From Astragalus membranaceus (lineage: Eukaryota > Streptophyta > Magnoliopsida > Fabales > Fabaceae), in NCBI GenBank assembly GCA_039519185.1, contig CM076847.1, forward strand, positions 67,841,521 through 67,905,520: DNA of 64,000 nucleotides. The letters are read 5' to 3'. Shown here piece by piece: positions 11,260 to 21,667 of the stretch. Position 1 is the stretch's first letter. Each line of letters starts with the position of its first letter. The notes beneath the pieces are model-generated. The model was not told the origin of the DNA, searched no databases, and saw only the letters and a program-made list of their open reading frames with translations. The translations under genes and the position numbers were made by a program.

Positions 11260-12239
11260 CAAGTCGAACGTGAATACGAATACATAAGTGGGGTAACTGC
11301 TGACTGTTTTCACGTTGCGAATAGCCATCAAAGGATTAATTGATGGATCTGCTGCAAGGGGCTGAAATTTCCAAAGTGAGGCTTGGCGTGCGGTGTAATA
11401 GTTTTGAAAAATCGTTTTGTGAAAACCCGCATGCTAAAGTTAATTTTGGGAACGAATTAAGAGGCTAACGAAATCTGATTTAGGAAAATCCTAGGAGGAT
11501 TACTTAGGTTGAGGGGAAGCTCTCAACGCTATTGACTAATTCGGAAGGGAGCTCTGAGTTCTGTTTGATAGTTGTTTGGAGAACGACTGAGGTGATTTTC
11601 ATTACGTTCAATTTATTTGATGTCCCCGTGGTTTATTGCTACGTCTAAGATAAACGTTTCTGGGGAATCCTCATTTCATTTTCCTTCGAGAGGTATTATC
11701 TCGAAATATTGGGGGCGAGTCAAAAGGTTTCACAAATGACTTTCCGTCACATTTGTCAAGGTGTACGAGAACTGTTATGGATCGTAGAAGATTTGTGGAG
11801 GAAGTGTTTACACCTTCGAAGAAATCGTGTTTGTTTTTACCTCTGCCGAGGAGTACCAGTTTGTGGATCTCATTTTCAAGGTATATTTCTATCAAGTGTC
11901 TTGTATTAAACCCTTTGATTTAGATTAATCAAAGTTGGGGAGTAAGCGAGGATAACTGGAATGAAGCTTCGGAAGTGTTTTCAAACGCGGCGCCAAGCCT
12001 ATGTAGGCGAATGATGAGTTTCTCGTGTAGATTCGTAACCAGAGAGTTCGTATCAAGGTAGTAGTGGATCATACTTGGAGATTGATGTGCCAACTTGGGA
12101 AGATTTTTCTACACTCATTCCGTTAATTCAAAATTGTGTTCCAGCAACTTAAGACCCTTCTGAGAATGTCGATCCTCGGTTAGTTTGATGAAAGACTTAG
12201 CGAAATTTTGAGGACAAAATTCTTTCAAGTTGGGGAGAA
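11260..12239 (+). other. Tekay-A unassigned 3' interior and polypurine tract
   Basis: About 980 bases with no recognisable integrase core (no DDE block). Near 12085-12118 one frame reads PTWEDFSTLIPL, reminiscent of the TWED end of chromodomains in other gypsy families but unlike the ATWELEDD end of Tekay-B. The stretch RNFEDKILSSWGE before the LTR also resembles other gypsy 3' ends. The purine-rich AAGTTGGGGAGAA at about 12226-12238 is the plus-strand primer site, directly before the 3' LTR at 12240. Confidence 0.5.
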
Positions 12240-14725
12240 TGTAACATCCTCAAAATAATTAATGGAATTATTTGGGTGTTAACCCAATTAAACCAATTTA
12301 GTACTTAACTGGTAAATTTATCGAGTGCTAAAATTATTTAATTGTTGTCATCGAATCGTTAACCGGATAATACGGACCAAGGAAGTTTTGGAATCGAAAT
12401 CGGAGATTTCGATCAATATGGTAATTGGACCACGTTACTGAATATATATTAAATATATGTATGTGTAACCGTGTGTGTGTGTGTTTTAAGAGTGAAAGAA
12501 TTAATTAAAATAAAAGAAAGAAAGAAGAAAGGGATACACGAGAACAGAAGAGAGAAACAGAGAAAAGGAGAAAAAAGAAAGAATGGAGAAAGTGAGAAAG
12601 GGAGGAAACGTAGAGGAAGAAGAGAAGAGGGAGAGAGAAGACCTCACCCAAACCTCAAACTTCCTTCACCAAAAATGTTCCCCACATCCTTCTCTTCATA
12701 TTGATACCAAGATCTTCATCATCCATTCTTTATCCTCCATTTCACCATTTTCGAATTTTGAAGAGAGAGGAGAAGAAATGTTGTGTTGTCTTCTTCATCA
12801 AGTGTCCTAGAGGTTAGGGAAGTCGAATATGTGGTTGGTTGTTAGCTTGGAATGAAGAATCAAAGGTTTCAAGAGTTAGGGTTAGAAGAATCAAGATTTT
12901 GGGTTATGGATGAATAGTAAATTAGAGGAGGGAGATGATGAATAGTGTCCGTGGAGAATTTCGGGAAAATCGGTATTTCGGTCAAAAAGCGGTTTTGTGA
13001 TCGAGCAGAAAGTTTTGGAAGCGGATTGGAGCGACGTCGGAACGGAAAGATTATGCGGGGAATGTTCGTGTGGTTACTCGGCGAATTCGGCTCGATCGTG
13101 GTTCACGCTTCAAGGGTGAGTTCTACTCACGTTTAGGATTTTTGTTTTTCGAATTAACTGTTTTATCGCTTTCGCTGGTCTGGAATATTACTTGATATTG
13201 TTTGTTTCGGGTTAGGAATCGATCGGAGCGAGTCTCGATTTGTGTCGTGTTGAAATGGAATTTTTGGTGATTTGATTTCGAAAGATTTTGACTTAAAAAC
13301 CGTTAATCAGAAAATACGTCGTTTTTGATAAAACCCGTTTTGATTGAGTTTTTGGATTGGGTTGATTGATTGTGTGGTTTTAGTTGGGTCTATTTTGTTG
13401 GTTGTTTGGTCTGTTTTCGATCGGAACAAGAATCGGAATTGAGCGGAACGAGTATCGGGATCAATCGGAAAGCAATTTTTCATAAAACAGGCCATTTTTG
13501 CAATGCTGTCAAATGAGCACGACCCGTGCGTCCAGGGGCACGACCCGTGCGCCTGGTTCTGTCCAAAATTTTCAAAGTGTCCAAAATGATTCCGTTTCGA
13601 TTCCAATCCTCTTCTAATCGTTTCCTCACCCTTCTATAATGATATTAGGCTTATAATGCCATGATTTTGGGTATGTTTCAAAAGGGTTTTATAAAATACT
13701 TTTGAAGTTGAAATTGTTTCGAAAAGCCAAATAATAGTACTCGTGTGCGAACATATGTTTTATTAATAATAAAGCGGACTATGAGTCCTACGTAATACGG
13801 TATAACTGACGCGGGACGATATTATTTATTGTCTAAACCGGTCTACGATTCACGATATATATATTATATCGACTACGGGAAACGGCCCGATGCGGGTGTT
13901 ATGTTTGATTATTGGTTTGATTGTAAATGAACTAAATGTTCATATGATTGTAGATATATATATTATATCGAGTTTGGGTGACGACCCATGTTGACATACT
14001 AGGCGGGGAAGTCATGAACCCTTACCCTAGGCTCTGGGCCATTAGGAAACACTATTGGTTATGGGGTTCGCCGGGATTAGCAAGTGGTTTGCAGTCGGTG
14101 TTGTGTCAAAAGTTTGTGCTGCGTTCATCGGGATTAGCAAGTGGTTTGCAGTCGGTGGTACGTAGAAAGGCCTAGGATGTTAGTTCATCGGGATTAGCAA
14201 GTGGTTTGCAGTCGGTGTCCTATTAGATCGAAGCCTTATTGTGTGGTACACCGGGATTAGCAAGTGGATTGCAGTCGGTGTCGTGTCAAACCTTAAAAAT
14301 GTTTTAAACGGACCGAGAGTGTTAGTAGGGGTTCCGGTAGAACTCACTGAGATTGTATCTCACTGTTTAATTGTTGTTGTTTTACAGAGAAACAGGGACG
14401 GCAGAAATCCAAGGAGCACGAGTAGGTTGAGCTCAGGCGACTGCTGATGACTTAGCTATTACGCTTAAGTTTATATTTCCTTCTGTTGTCTTTGTACTAC
14501 AACTCTATGTATAAATGTTAGGTATTTGTTTCCGCTTTCTTGTACGATATTGAACACTGTATTTCACTGATAGTTTATGGTCTTATTTATGTTTAAGACT
14601 GTTCTATTGTTATTCAGTGAAAATTTCATAGTGGTGTTCAGTATTTAAACAGGAAATATATCTCTGATTATTTTATGATGGTACGCTTGGGTATTTTTAC
14701 TCGATCAAAATACCGGGGTGTTACA
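12240..14725 (+). repeat. Tekay-A 3' LTR
   Basis: 2486 bp, with the same sequence as 5820-8305 in every line compared, including the four-copy repeat array (14071-14280) and the two GCACGACCCGTGC palindromes (13517-13529 and 13538-13550). It is followed by the right copy of the ATACA target duplication. Confidence 0.95.
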
Positions 14726-14730
14726 ATACA
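14726..14730. repeat. Target-site duplication ATACA (right, Tekay-A)
   Basis: This matches 5815-5819 and fixes the right border of the insertion. Confidence 0.9.
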
Positions 14731-15216
14731 TACATACATGTTAATTCTTTGCTTGTACAAATTTGAATTTCCATCAAAATATGTGACAGACAACAGGATT
14801 TAATGATTCCACATTACTCTTATGCATTTCTGTAATATTTCTCTATTGAAGTTTGGTACCTAACCTAAGTGAAACCCATATAGAATGAAACCCATACACA
14901 GAATCATGCATTTCTAAGAAAAAATGGAAGCAACATAACAATATATACATGGCATAAGCAAAACTACAACAGATTACACCCAAAAATTTAAAGAACAAAT
15001 CAAAGAAAAAGAGATTGAAATAGTGTGACTTACAACTATAACGGCGAATGAACGAGAAGTGTATGAACGAGAAGTGTGGAGCGTAGAACCGGTTCGGACC
15101 TAAAGAACAAATCAAAGAAAAAGAGATTGAAATAGTGAGATTTACAACTATAACGGCGAATGAACGAGAAGTGTGGAGCGAGAAGTGTGACTTACAACTA
15201 TAGTGAGAGTGAGTGT
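14731..15216. repeat. Non-coding interval with a tandem duplication of about 112 bp
   Basis: No gene is seen. A unit beginning AAAGAACAAATCAAAGAAAA at 14990 is repeated from 15102, with the second copy shorter and ending near 15176. The motif GAATGAACGAGAAGTGTGGA recurs in both. ORFs read through this block are by-products of the repeat. The block ends at the TGT target duplication of CACTA-2. Confidence 0.7.
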
Positions 15217-15236
15217 CACTAGTGGAAAATGGGGAT

Positions 15237-15625
15237 TCAAAGTCGGACCTTTTGGGCATTTAAAGTCGGACATTCACCCGACTTCTATCAAGGCGACTTA
15301 GAAAGTATGTTTTTTTAAAGTCGGACCAAGGTCCGACTTAAAAAGTAAGATTTTAAGTCGGATTATTATTGCGTCCGACTTTAATTATGGCTTGTGGAAA
15401 ACCTTCGAAGTCGCATATTTATGATTTTTAAAGTCGGATTGTGGTCTGACTTTAAAACTACGTTTTTAAGTCGGAGTATTGATGAGCCCGACTTTAATTA
15501 TGATCTGTTTCCTGCGACGCTGACCTCTGTTGAATACATTTAAAGTCGGTTTTCCTCAACTCCGACTTTATAAGTGTTATTTTAAAGTCGGTTGACATAA
15601 ACGTCCGACTTTAAATGTGTCTTTT
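15237..15625. repeat. CACTA-2 left subterminal repeat array
   Basis: About a dozen copies of the 9-mer AAGTCGGAC or close variants occur in both orientations (for example near 15240, 15262, 15319, 15335, 15356, 15377, 15431, 15472, 15547, 15585). Such arrays are the binding sites for the element's regulatory protein in En/Spm. The right end has only a short version (about 21135-21162), an asymmetry also common in this family. Confidence 0.85.
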
Positions 15626-15997
15626 TTTCTGGGTTTATTTCAATTTTTTTAATTCTCCTTATAGATACAAATATAGAGTTAAGCTCTTCAAGATGATTCA
15701 TACACTTAAATGTATGTTTCAGCACAGCCAAGAGGACTTTTTTTCCTGGGTTTGTTTCAGCACAGCCAAGAGGATTCTACACTTAAATATAGAGTTAAGC
15801 TCTTCAATTTCATACCAAAATGTATGTTAATGTACTACACTTTTATCTATGCAAAAAAACAAGGTACACAACTTCATATTCTAATAATATACCAAAATGT
15901 ACTGTACGCTAATGTAACCATTGTACGCTAATGTGTCCATCCACTTTTATCTATGCAAAAAAACAAGGTACAGCAACTTCATATTCCAACTACAATT

Positions 15998-18265
15998 TCA
16001 CTTAAGTTTGTTTCTTCTTTCTTCCTTTCCAATTGGCATACGCTCCGCATACAACCTTAGAAAGAACTCCGCCCAAACTTGTCTAATGTGCTTCAATTCT
16101 TCCAATGTGAACGGACGAGTCGTATTGAATACCTATAATCATCATATTTATCATGAGTTAATCTAATATCTACTCAATAATAATTAATCAGCTTAAAAGT
16201 TGAAAAATTCAAGTACCTTTTTCCAATTGTTAGTGATAGTTGTGGAGACGATAGTCATCATATTTATCATCACATAATAGCCACAAGAATATCCATCATT
16301 TTGTTTTGCCACCTACAAATGAATATCAAATATCAAAATTGAATACAATTGACTGAATTACATTGGAGGAGTGTTCTCTCACTCATGCGAGCAGGCTGGA
16401 ATTGGCATTGGCTTAGGATTGGAAGGAGCAGTATATTACAAGGTAAAGAACTGAACATATTGAAGAAAATGTAAACTGATATTTTTCTGATTGATGATTT
16501 GAGATTACACAGAGATACAATATATATAGCAGCTATATGCAAGTCTGCTAACAGAATTCAGTTTGACAGTTACACAAACTGTTATAACAGATCCAACTGA
16601 CATAACAGAATAACAGATTCTAACTAAAATAATACACCTAATTAACTGCTATTTACATTCTCTAACAGTCCCCCCCACAAGCTCAACAGTGCTGAGCAGG
16701 ACCATAGGCAACAACCAGAGATCTGTTAAGCACTTTTACAAATATATAGTGAGATTAGATTATTCTTATGGTCAATATGTGTTTTTTGGTTTGCTGTTTT
16801 GAAATTAAATTATGTATATTGAGGCAGAGGCTATAATTGCTTATTATTAGCCTACAAAAAGGTTCAATAAGCCAAGCTCGTGTTACTTCTGTATTCAAAT
16901 TTTGTCTTTGACTCTGAAGACCTCACGTGGTTACATGTGCTTCTTTACATTATAATCTGTTATAATATTATCTGTCAAGTGCTTATTATTCTTAACAATA
17001 ACTAGTTGCAATGCATAATCTACAATACATGCTGCCCCCAACAGAGAAAACATAGTAATTTTTTTACTGGCCAATATTAGATCTGATTATTGTGTACTTT
17101 ATTAATGTAAAAGCTAAAAGAAACTGAGATAGTTTGAGAGAAGGAAAACTGTTATTTTCATTTCAATATTCTCAACTTGTAAAACTGATTACAGAAACAG
17201 CATTTTATATATGCTGTAAACGTGTGCACTGCACAGCTTAAAGTGCACACCCTACTAACTAACTTCTAACAGATCAGAACAACAAATTTAACTAACTGAA
17301 TAACAATCTAACTGATCAAACAGAAAATACTAAGACTACAAAATAAGCTAACTGAAGTAGCAGGAAAAGCAAATACACTTAGGCTACTAATACACGCTTA
17401 CAATTAAGTACTTTGACAACTTTCTACATGGAAAATAACACCTTATACCTAACATGATATTCTTTATACCTTTAATAACCAAGAAGAAAAGCTGATCATG
17501 GTGACAAATGGTTTGGCAGGTAATAAGAAAGGTGAGATGTGTTGAATCTATCAGCCTAAACTAAATGATAGAACTAAATGTAGTGGGAAAATTATAGATG
17601 CAAGATGTTATGATAAAAAAAAAACTTACTTTAGGTGTCACCCATTGAGGCTTTGGTTTTTTACGACCTTTCATCCTGTTGTATACATCCAAAGCTCTGT
17701 GGTAACAATATAAATAGAAAGTTATAAGTCTAAAGTAAATTAAATCACAGAATTATGACCATTAGAAAAAGAAAAACATACTTCTCAACTATTCCAACTA
17801 AGTCCTCATCTGGAGGATTATGAAGCGAACACATCCAAACAACTGTATTAACAGTAGGACAAATTACAAACAACTGCCAATGATTCCTGCAAAATTAGAC
17901 AACAATAATTAAATCATAATCAAACAAAGAATAGATACACTATACTTTTAGACAATTGATACTTTACTTCATCAAATATGGCGCTAGAAAGCATGTTTTG
18001 TCCTGGTCAATTAGCTTTTTCTGGATATATGTTTGGATGGCCTCTACTTTGTGGCCATAACTACCACAAACTTTGTATGGATCTAAAAATCCATACACAT
18101 CACTAATCTCCCTTTCTATACATTGGCGATGCAAATACCTAAAATATTGAAAACAAATTATTCAGTAATTGTACTAGAAAGTATTTAGGAATAAGTTTTA
18201 CAAATAACTAATATATACTTACGTGCACCATATTCCCAAATGGCTCAACTCAAGATCAGCAACAC
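15998..18265 (-). CDS. Ulp1-like C48 cysteine protease gene inside CACTA-2 (six exons)
   Basis: Six minus-strand exons with GT/AG borders give one continuous protease-like domain. The exons are 18265-18223 (ADLELSHLGIWC), 18138-17968 (YLHRQCIEREISDVYGF; KKLIDQDKTCFLAPYLM), 17886-17782 (NHWQLFVICPTVNTVVWMC), 17696-17630 (LDVYNRMKGRKKPKPQWVT), 16312-16217 (VAKQNDGYSCGYYVMINMM) and 16132-15998 (PFTLEELKHIRQVWAEFF, stop at 15998-16000). HW supplies the catalytic histidine and QNDGYSCG the oxyanion glutamine and cysteine. The usual acidic residue (DSL motif) is cysteine here (CSL). Transposon-borne Ulp1-like proteases are known in plant DNA transposons; the function is unproven and may be deSUMOylation-related. 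The 5' end of the gene is not found. The exon 4-5 intron (16313-17629) has taken LTR-element debris. Confidence 0.8.
16340..17275 (-). mobile_element. Degenerate copia-like LTR pieces within an intron
   Basis: On the minus strand a purine tract (GTGGGGGGGAC, about 16672-16682) directly precedes TGTTAGAGAATG (starting at 16671), which looks like a 3' LTR and its polypurine tract. The LTR body runs down to about 16340-16371 and includes a TATATATTGTATC stretch. A second minus-strand LTR-like block starting TGTTAGAAGTTAG (17273) has a TATATAAAATGC stretch (about 17206) and runs down to about 17120. No copia coding sequence or target duplication was found, so the borders are estimates. Confidence 0.4.
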
Positions 18266-18416
18266 CTTTAATTACAATAATGCGCAGGAAAAGAACAACT
18301 AGCAAAATCACTGGAGATGAATTCAGTTGACACAATTATTGGTCTTATTTCCATACAATCAGTTTCAACCTTGTCACTAAAAAAAGTTGAAAATCAGTGA
18401 AAAACATATGTTTGTA

Positions 18417-18556
18417 CCTTTCCCCTTCTTCCTTTAGGGCAGCACCCACTTTTCCTTTAGGGCGGCGACCACTTTTCCTCCTCACCCATCTATCATGTTG
18501 CCTTTCCCCTTCTTCCTTTAGGGCAGCGACCACTTTTCCTCCTCACCCATCTATCA
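18417..18556. repeat. Tandem C/T-rich duplication
   Basis: A unit containing CCCCTTCTTCCTTTAGGGC and ACTTTTCCTCCTCACCCATC occurs at 18417-18496 and again at 18501-18556. A short internal copy of CTTTAGGGCGGC is also present. The repeat yields a spurious minus-strand ORF. Confidence 0.75.
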
Positions 18557-18795
18557 TCTTGATCTGTTAAGTAAAATAGAACAAGAGAACCTCAAATTAG
18601 AGAGAGAGGATCATTTTTATAGCAAAAAGAAAGAAAATATTAGGGTGGGCAGACATTTTTGTGGTATGTATCGTGAGATCACATTTTTGTGGGGAGACAT
18701 TAAGAGATTCGTGAAGAGTGATAATTTGGTTGTAAATATAGATTTATATGATTTAGATAGTTAAAATACATACTATCTAAGTCAAATGTTAATGC

Positions 18796-18834
<39 letters not shown>

Positions 18835-19254
18835 GCAATTTTATAGAAATTAAAATTTCTCCAGACACACCGAGTAGCTAACAAACTGGTTGAAAATGCT
18901 GCTGTCCTAATAGTAAAAACAGAACCTCTGAACTTCCACACAAATAGAGGCAATGACATTTCACATAAAGACAACCAAACAGTGCAGACTCACATTCCTG
19001 TTATCACATGACAAATAAGAAATATTATTTGTGGTTGGGTGGGTGGAATGAGGAAAGCACAAATGAAAGCCAAAAATAATGCTCAATACTATATATACCT
19101 ATAATGTCTTTCTATGTTAACATATCAATCACCCAACTCTCCCCAAAAGAAACTCAGGTAGAAGAACAACATTGTTTTATTCTCTTCTCTATTCCTTTTC
19201 CAAGAAGGAATCCTGGGGATATACAAATTATTTGACATATTTTCAATTTGACAG
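18557..19254. other. Non-coding interval of CACTA-2 with an (AAT)n microsatellite
   Basis: About twelve AAT units lie at 18798-18833. From 19020 to 19250 the sequence resembles a plant promoter and leader (CTATATATACC at about 19089, then C/A-rich leader with CCCAACTCTCCCCAAAAG), ending in a TTTGACAG acceptor before the first polygalacturonase exon. This block may have been captured together with that gene. No other gene is seen. Confidence 0.4.
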
Positions 19255-19928
19255 GTTGGTTCTCCATCCTGGAATGTTCATCCTATTTACAGCAGGTTGG
19301 TTCATCTTTTTGCCTTTTTCATAACTATTAACTATGTTATCAATGTTATATCATTGGCACTAGCATACTACCTTGCTGAAAATGCATCCATTTATTTAGT
19401 CTTTAGGCAGCAATCCGTAGGGGAAATTTCTATATTGTTTCAAGTTTTTTAATATAAGAAATTGAATGCAGCAACATTATTATTCAAGGCATCACATGTT
19501 AGAAGAACATATATGTTAGAAGAATGACTATGAAAACCATGAAATGGGCATTTTGGATGACAGGAAATTATGGTTCTCATGCTGATAACAATTATGATCC
19601 TAATGCAATTCCAGTGATTCAGAATATTAATTATCGCGATATGGCTGCTGAAAATGTGACTATGGCAGCAAGGTTGGAAGGTATATCTGGTGCACCATTT
19701 ACTGGAATTTGCATATCTAATGTAACCATTGAACTTGCAAGGAAGGCTAAAAAAGTTCCTTGGACTTGTACTGATGTTGCTGGGATTTCAAGTGGTGTGA
19801 CTCCTGTGCCATGTGACCTGTTGCCAGACCAGGGAGAAGAGAAAATTGGGGCATGTACCTTCCCAGAAGACAATTTACCCATTGAAGATGTCCAGGTTCA
19901 AACATGTACTTACAGAGGGAAATTGTGA
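19255..19928 (+). pseudogene. Captured GH28 polygalacturonase exons (promoter-side exon and C-terminal exon)
   Basis: Exon 19255-19295 encodes GSPSWNVHPIYS, the strand preceding the catalytic centre in plant polygalacturonase-like proteins (pectin-cleaving secreted GH28 enzymes). It is bounded by an AG acceptor and a GT donor. From about 19536 an open frame continues MKWAFWMTGNYGSHADNNYD, then NINYRDMAAENVTMAARLEG, FTGICISNVTIELA and VPWTCTDVAG, ending at a natural-looking C-terminus CTYRGKL with TGA at 19926-19928. The exons between these, which carry the catalytic DD and H residues (NTDGI, GDD, GHGIS-type motifs), are missing, so no active enzyme could be made. The fragment lies wholly inside CACTA-2, a typical transduplicated host-gene piece. 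Confidence 0.82.
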
Positions 19929-20583
19929 TAGTATAGAAGGAATGGATCAGCTCAACTTCTCAAGGGAACAACAATTCAAACAATGTAATACTTCAAAAAC
20001 TGTTTTTATTTAAATCATTGGACTATTGGAGACTTATAAAAACTCTTAACAAAGGTGCAACCCCAACAAGGAAACCAAACCAAGTCAATAATAAATACAT
20101 GTTAACGCCATCTGTTTGTCAAGTTCATTGGCAAAAACTTTTATTTTGCCACAAATGCAAGAGAAAGCCAATTAGAAACTGATGGACTCATACAGAAGCA
20201 TGGACTCATACCCATTTCAAAGACACAGGAATCAAAACGCAGGCTTTTTTGTGGTGCCTCAACATTTACTATGAATGGCGTCAAATCAATTAAATAAGAA
20301 AGATTGCAAGCTGCTTACTACTGAACCTGATTCTTGCAAAATTAGAAAGGTAAAACTATCAATTCTTAAAACTCAGTCAAAAAACATTAAACCCTAACAA
20401 ATTTCACAAAAAAATAAGGCATATAACAAAACCCTAAGAATGTAACGAGAGATATGAATTCCTTTAATTAAATCAAACATAGAAATAGCTCTCATCTTAA
20501 TGAAGATTCTCAACTCATGAAATGAATCAGAAAAGAGTTGTTGTTTACCTTTCAGAAAAATCAGAAGAAAGCCAACCAATGAA
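19929..20583. other. Non-coding interval within CACTA-2
   Basis: AT-rich sequence after the polygalacturonase stop. The first 100-150 bases may be the captured gene's 3' UTR. ACCCTAACAAA and AAACCCTAAG near 20390-20440 resemble leader sequences of minus-strand genes. No coding motif is recognised. Confidence 0.4.
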
Positions 20584-20924
20584 GTTGACGGTGAGAGGAA
20601 GAGAGACGTTGACGGTGAGAGGAAGAGAGACGTTGACGACGAGCTGGATGGAGACCACGGCAGAGAGGAGAGAGCGATGGGGGAAGACGGCGAGCTGGCA
20701 GAGAGAGGGATCTTCGGCAGAGAGAGTGATGGGTAGAGCAATGGAATGGAACGGTTGTTTTGGTTGAGAGAGTGATGGGAAGAGCGTGGAAACTGTTGCG
20801 TTTAGGGTTCACTGTTGCGTGTTGCGTTTAGGGTTCAATGTTGCGTGACGGCGAGTTGGCGGAGAGACGGAGCTTCGGCAGAGAGAGTGATGGGTAGAGC
20901 AATGGAATGGAACGGTTGTTTTGG
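20584..20924. repeat. Tandem and dispersed repeats near the CACTA-2 right end
   Basis: A 24-bp unit (GTTGACGGTGAGAGGAAGAG plus AGAC) is present twice in tandem at 20584-20631. A block of about 52 bp containing GAGAGTGATGGGTAGAGCAA occurs at 20711-20763 and again at 20873-20924. The ORFs here on both strands are products of this repetition. Confidence 0.75.
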
Positions 20925-21180
20925 TGGGTTGATTTCTGGAAACTGATTTTAGGGTTGGTTGTTTTGGTGTGTCGAGAGTGATGGAATGGAAGGGTGTCGA
21001 GAGTGATGGAAAGAAGAGTGTTTTGGTGTGTTGATTTTTGCTAAAAAAAAATACCTAACGCAATATAAAAAAAATACTAAACTCAAGTAATAAAAAAAAC
21101 TTGCAGCGCGCTTGCCAAAAATAGATTACACATTTAAAGTCGGACGTAAGGGTTGCCCGACTCAAATTACACTAGTGTGT

Positions 21181-21447
21181 GTTTCGCGAGAGTGGTTTTT
21201 GGTTTCACAGTGAGAGTGCTTCACGAAGAGAGAAGGACGGCGTGAACGGCGGACGGCGTGAATGGGAGGAGTGAACCTTGTGCGTGAACGGCGTGAACGG
21301 CGTGAATGCGTGAACGGCGGACGGCGGACGGTTTCGCGAAGAGGGTTTTAGTTGCAGTGAGTGTGTAACGAAGAGGTTTTTGGTTGAAGAGGGTGAGTGT
21401 GCTTCGCGAAAGAGGGTTTTAGGAAATTGTAAAATGGGATTTTTCAC
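21181..21447. repeat. Minisatellite of GTGAACGGCG/GACGGCG units
   Basis: Between 21237 and 21330 the words GCGTGAACGGC and GGACGGC recur many times. They are flanked by TTCGCGAAGAGGGTTTT-type repeats (21330-21420). This is the right flank of CACTA-2. It is simple-sequence expansion without a supported gene. Confidence 0.6.
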
Positions 21448-21667
21448 ATCGGGTGCATGGATAGAACTGATATTAAAAGTGTAATCATGACTTTCTACAT
21501 CGGTTCCTATATCAACCGATGCGAATAATGTTCACAAAATTTCTAAATTGCCAGCGCCTTTTTATCCACATCGGTTAGTTATTGACCCGATGCGAAAAAT
21601 GTTTAAATAATTTCAAAAATGCCACCGCCTTGGTATCCACATCAGTTAGTATTTGAACCGATGCGAA
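21448..21667. mobile_element. Tail of another CACTA-like element (subterminal repeats only)
   Basis: ACATCGG...AACCGATGCGAA words recur in both orientations: CACATCGG at 21447, ACATCGGTTCC at 21498, AACCGATGCGAA at 21516, ACATCGGTTAG at 21569, GACCCGATGCGAA at 21585, and ACATCAGTTAG / AACCGATGCGAA at 21639-21668. Arrays of this kind are typical of CACTA subterminal regions. The terminal CACTA and all coding sequence are missing, and the block ends abruptly at a rearrangement junction. Confidence 0.5.

Larger units (their letters stand above)
5820..14725 (+). mobile_element. Tekay-A: Ty3/gypsy chromovirus-type LTR retrotransposon, non-autonomous
   Basis: An 8.9-kb insertion bounded by 2486-bp LTRs (TGTAACATCC...GGTGTTACA) and an ATACA target duplication. 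It has a tRNA-iMet primer-binding site and a purine-rich tract. The interior (8306-12239, 3934 bp) aligns in order with the Tekay-B polyprotein: gag zinc knuckle, protease, RT, RNase H and the start of integrase. It has lost most of gag and most of integrase, and carries many stops and frameshifts. The end of the interior does not match Tekay-B. The LTRs look identical throughout, so the insertion is young although its coding capacity is long dead. Confidence 0.93.
15217..21177. mobile_element. CACTA-2: complete-ended non-autonomous CACTA transposon carrying a C48 protease gene and captured GH28 exons
   Basis: The left end is CACTAGTGGAAAATGG (15217) and the right end CACTAGTG (21170-21177). 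The 8-mer is its own reverse complement, so it serves as the terminal inverted repeat. TGT flanks both sides (15214-15216 and 21178-21180), the 3-bp target duplication expected of CACTA elements. Subterminal AAGTCGGAC/GTCCGACTT repeats lie inside both ends. Length is 5961 bp. No TNP2 or Transposase_24 sequence is present; instead it carries an Ulp1-like protease gene (minus) and polygalacturonase exons (plus). Confidence 0.88.

Noticed and set aside
14843..15259. 138-codon minus-strand ORF
   Set aside because: It is created by reading through a tandem duplication and into the CACTA-2 end; repeated peptide words and no known domain.
18842..18975. Possible RNase H end (LQTHRVANKLVENAA) of a LINE
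   Set aside because: One short weak resemblance, no catalytic residues and no neighbouring RT sequence; chance cannot be excluded.
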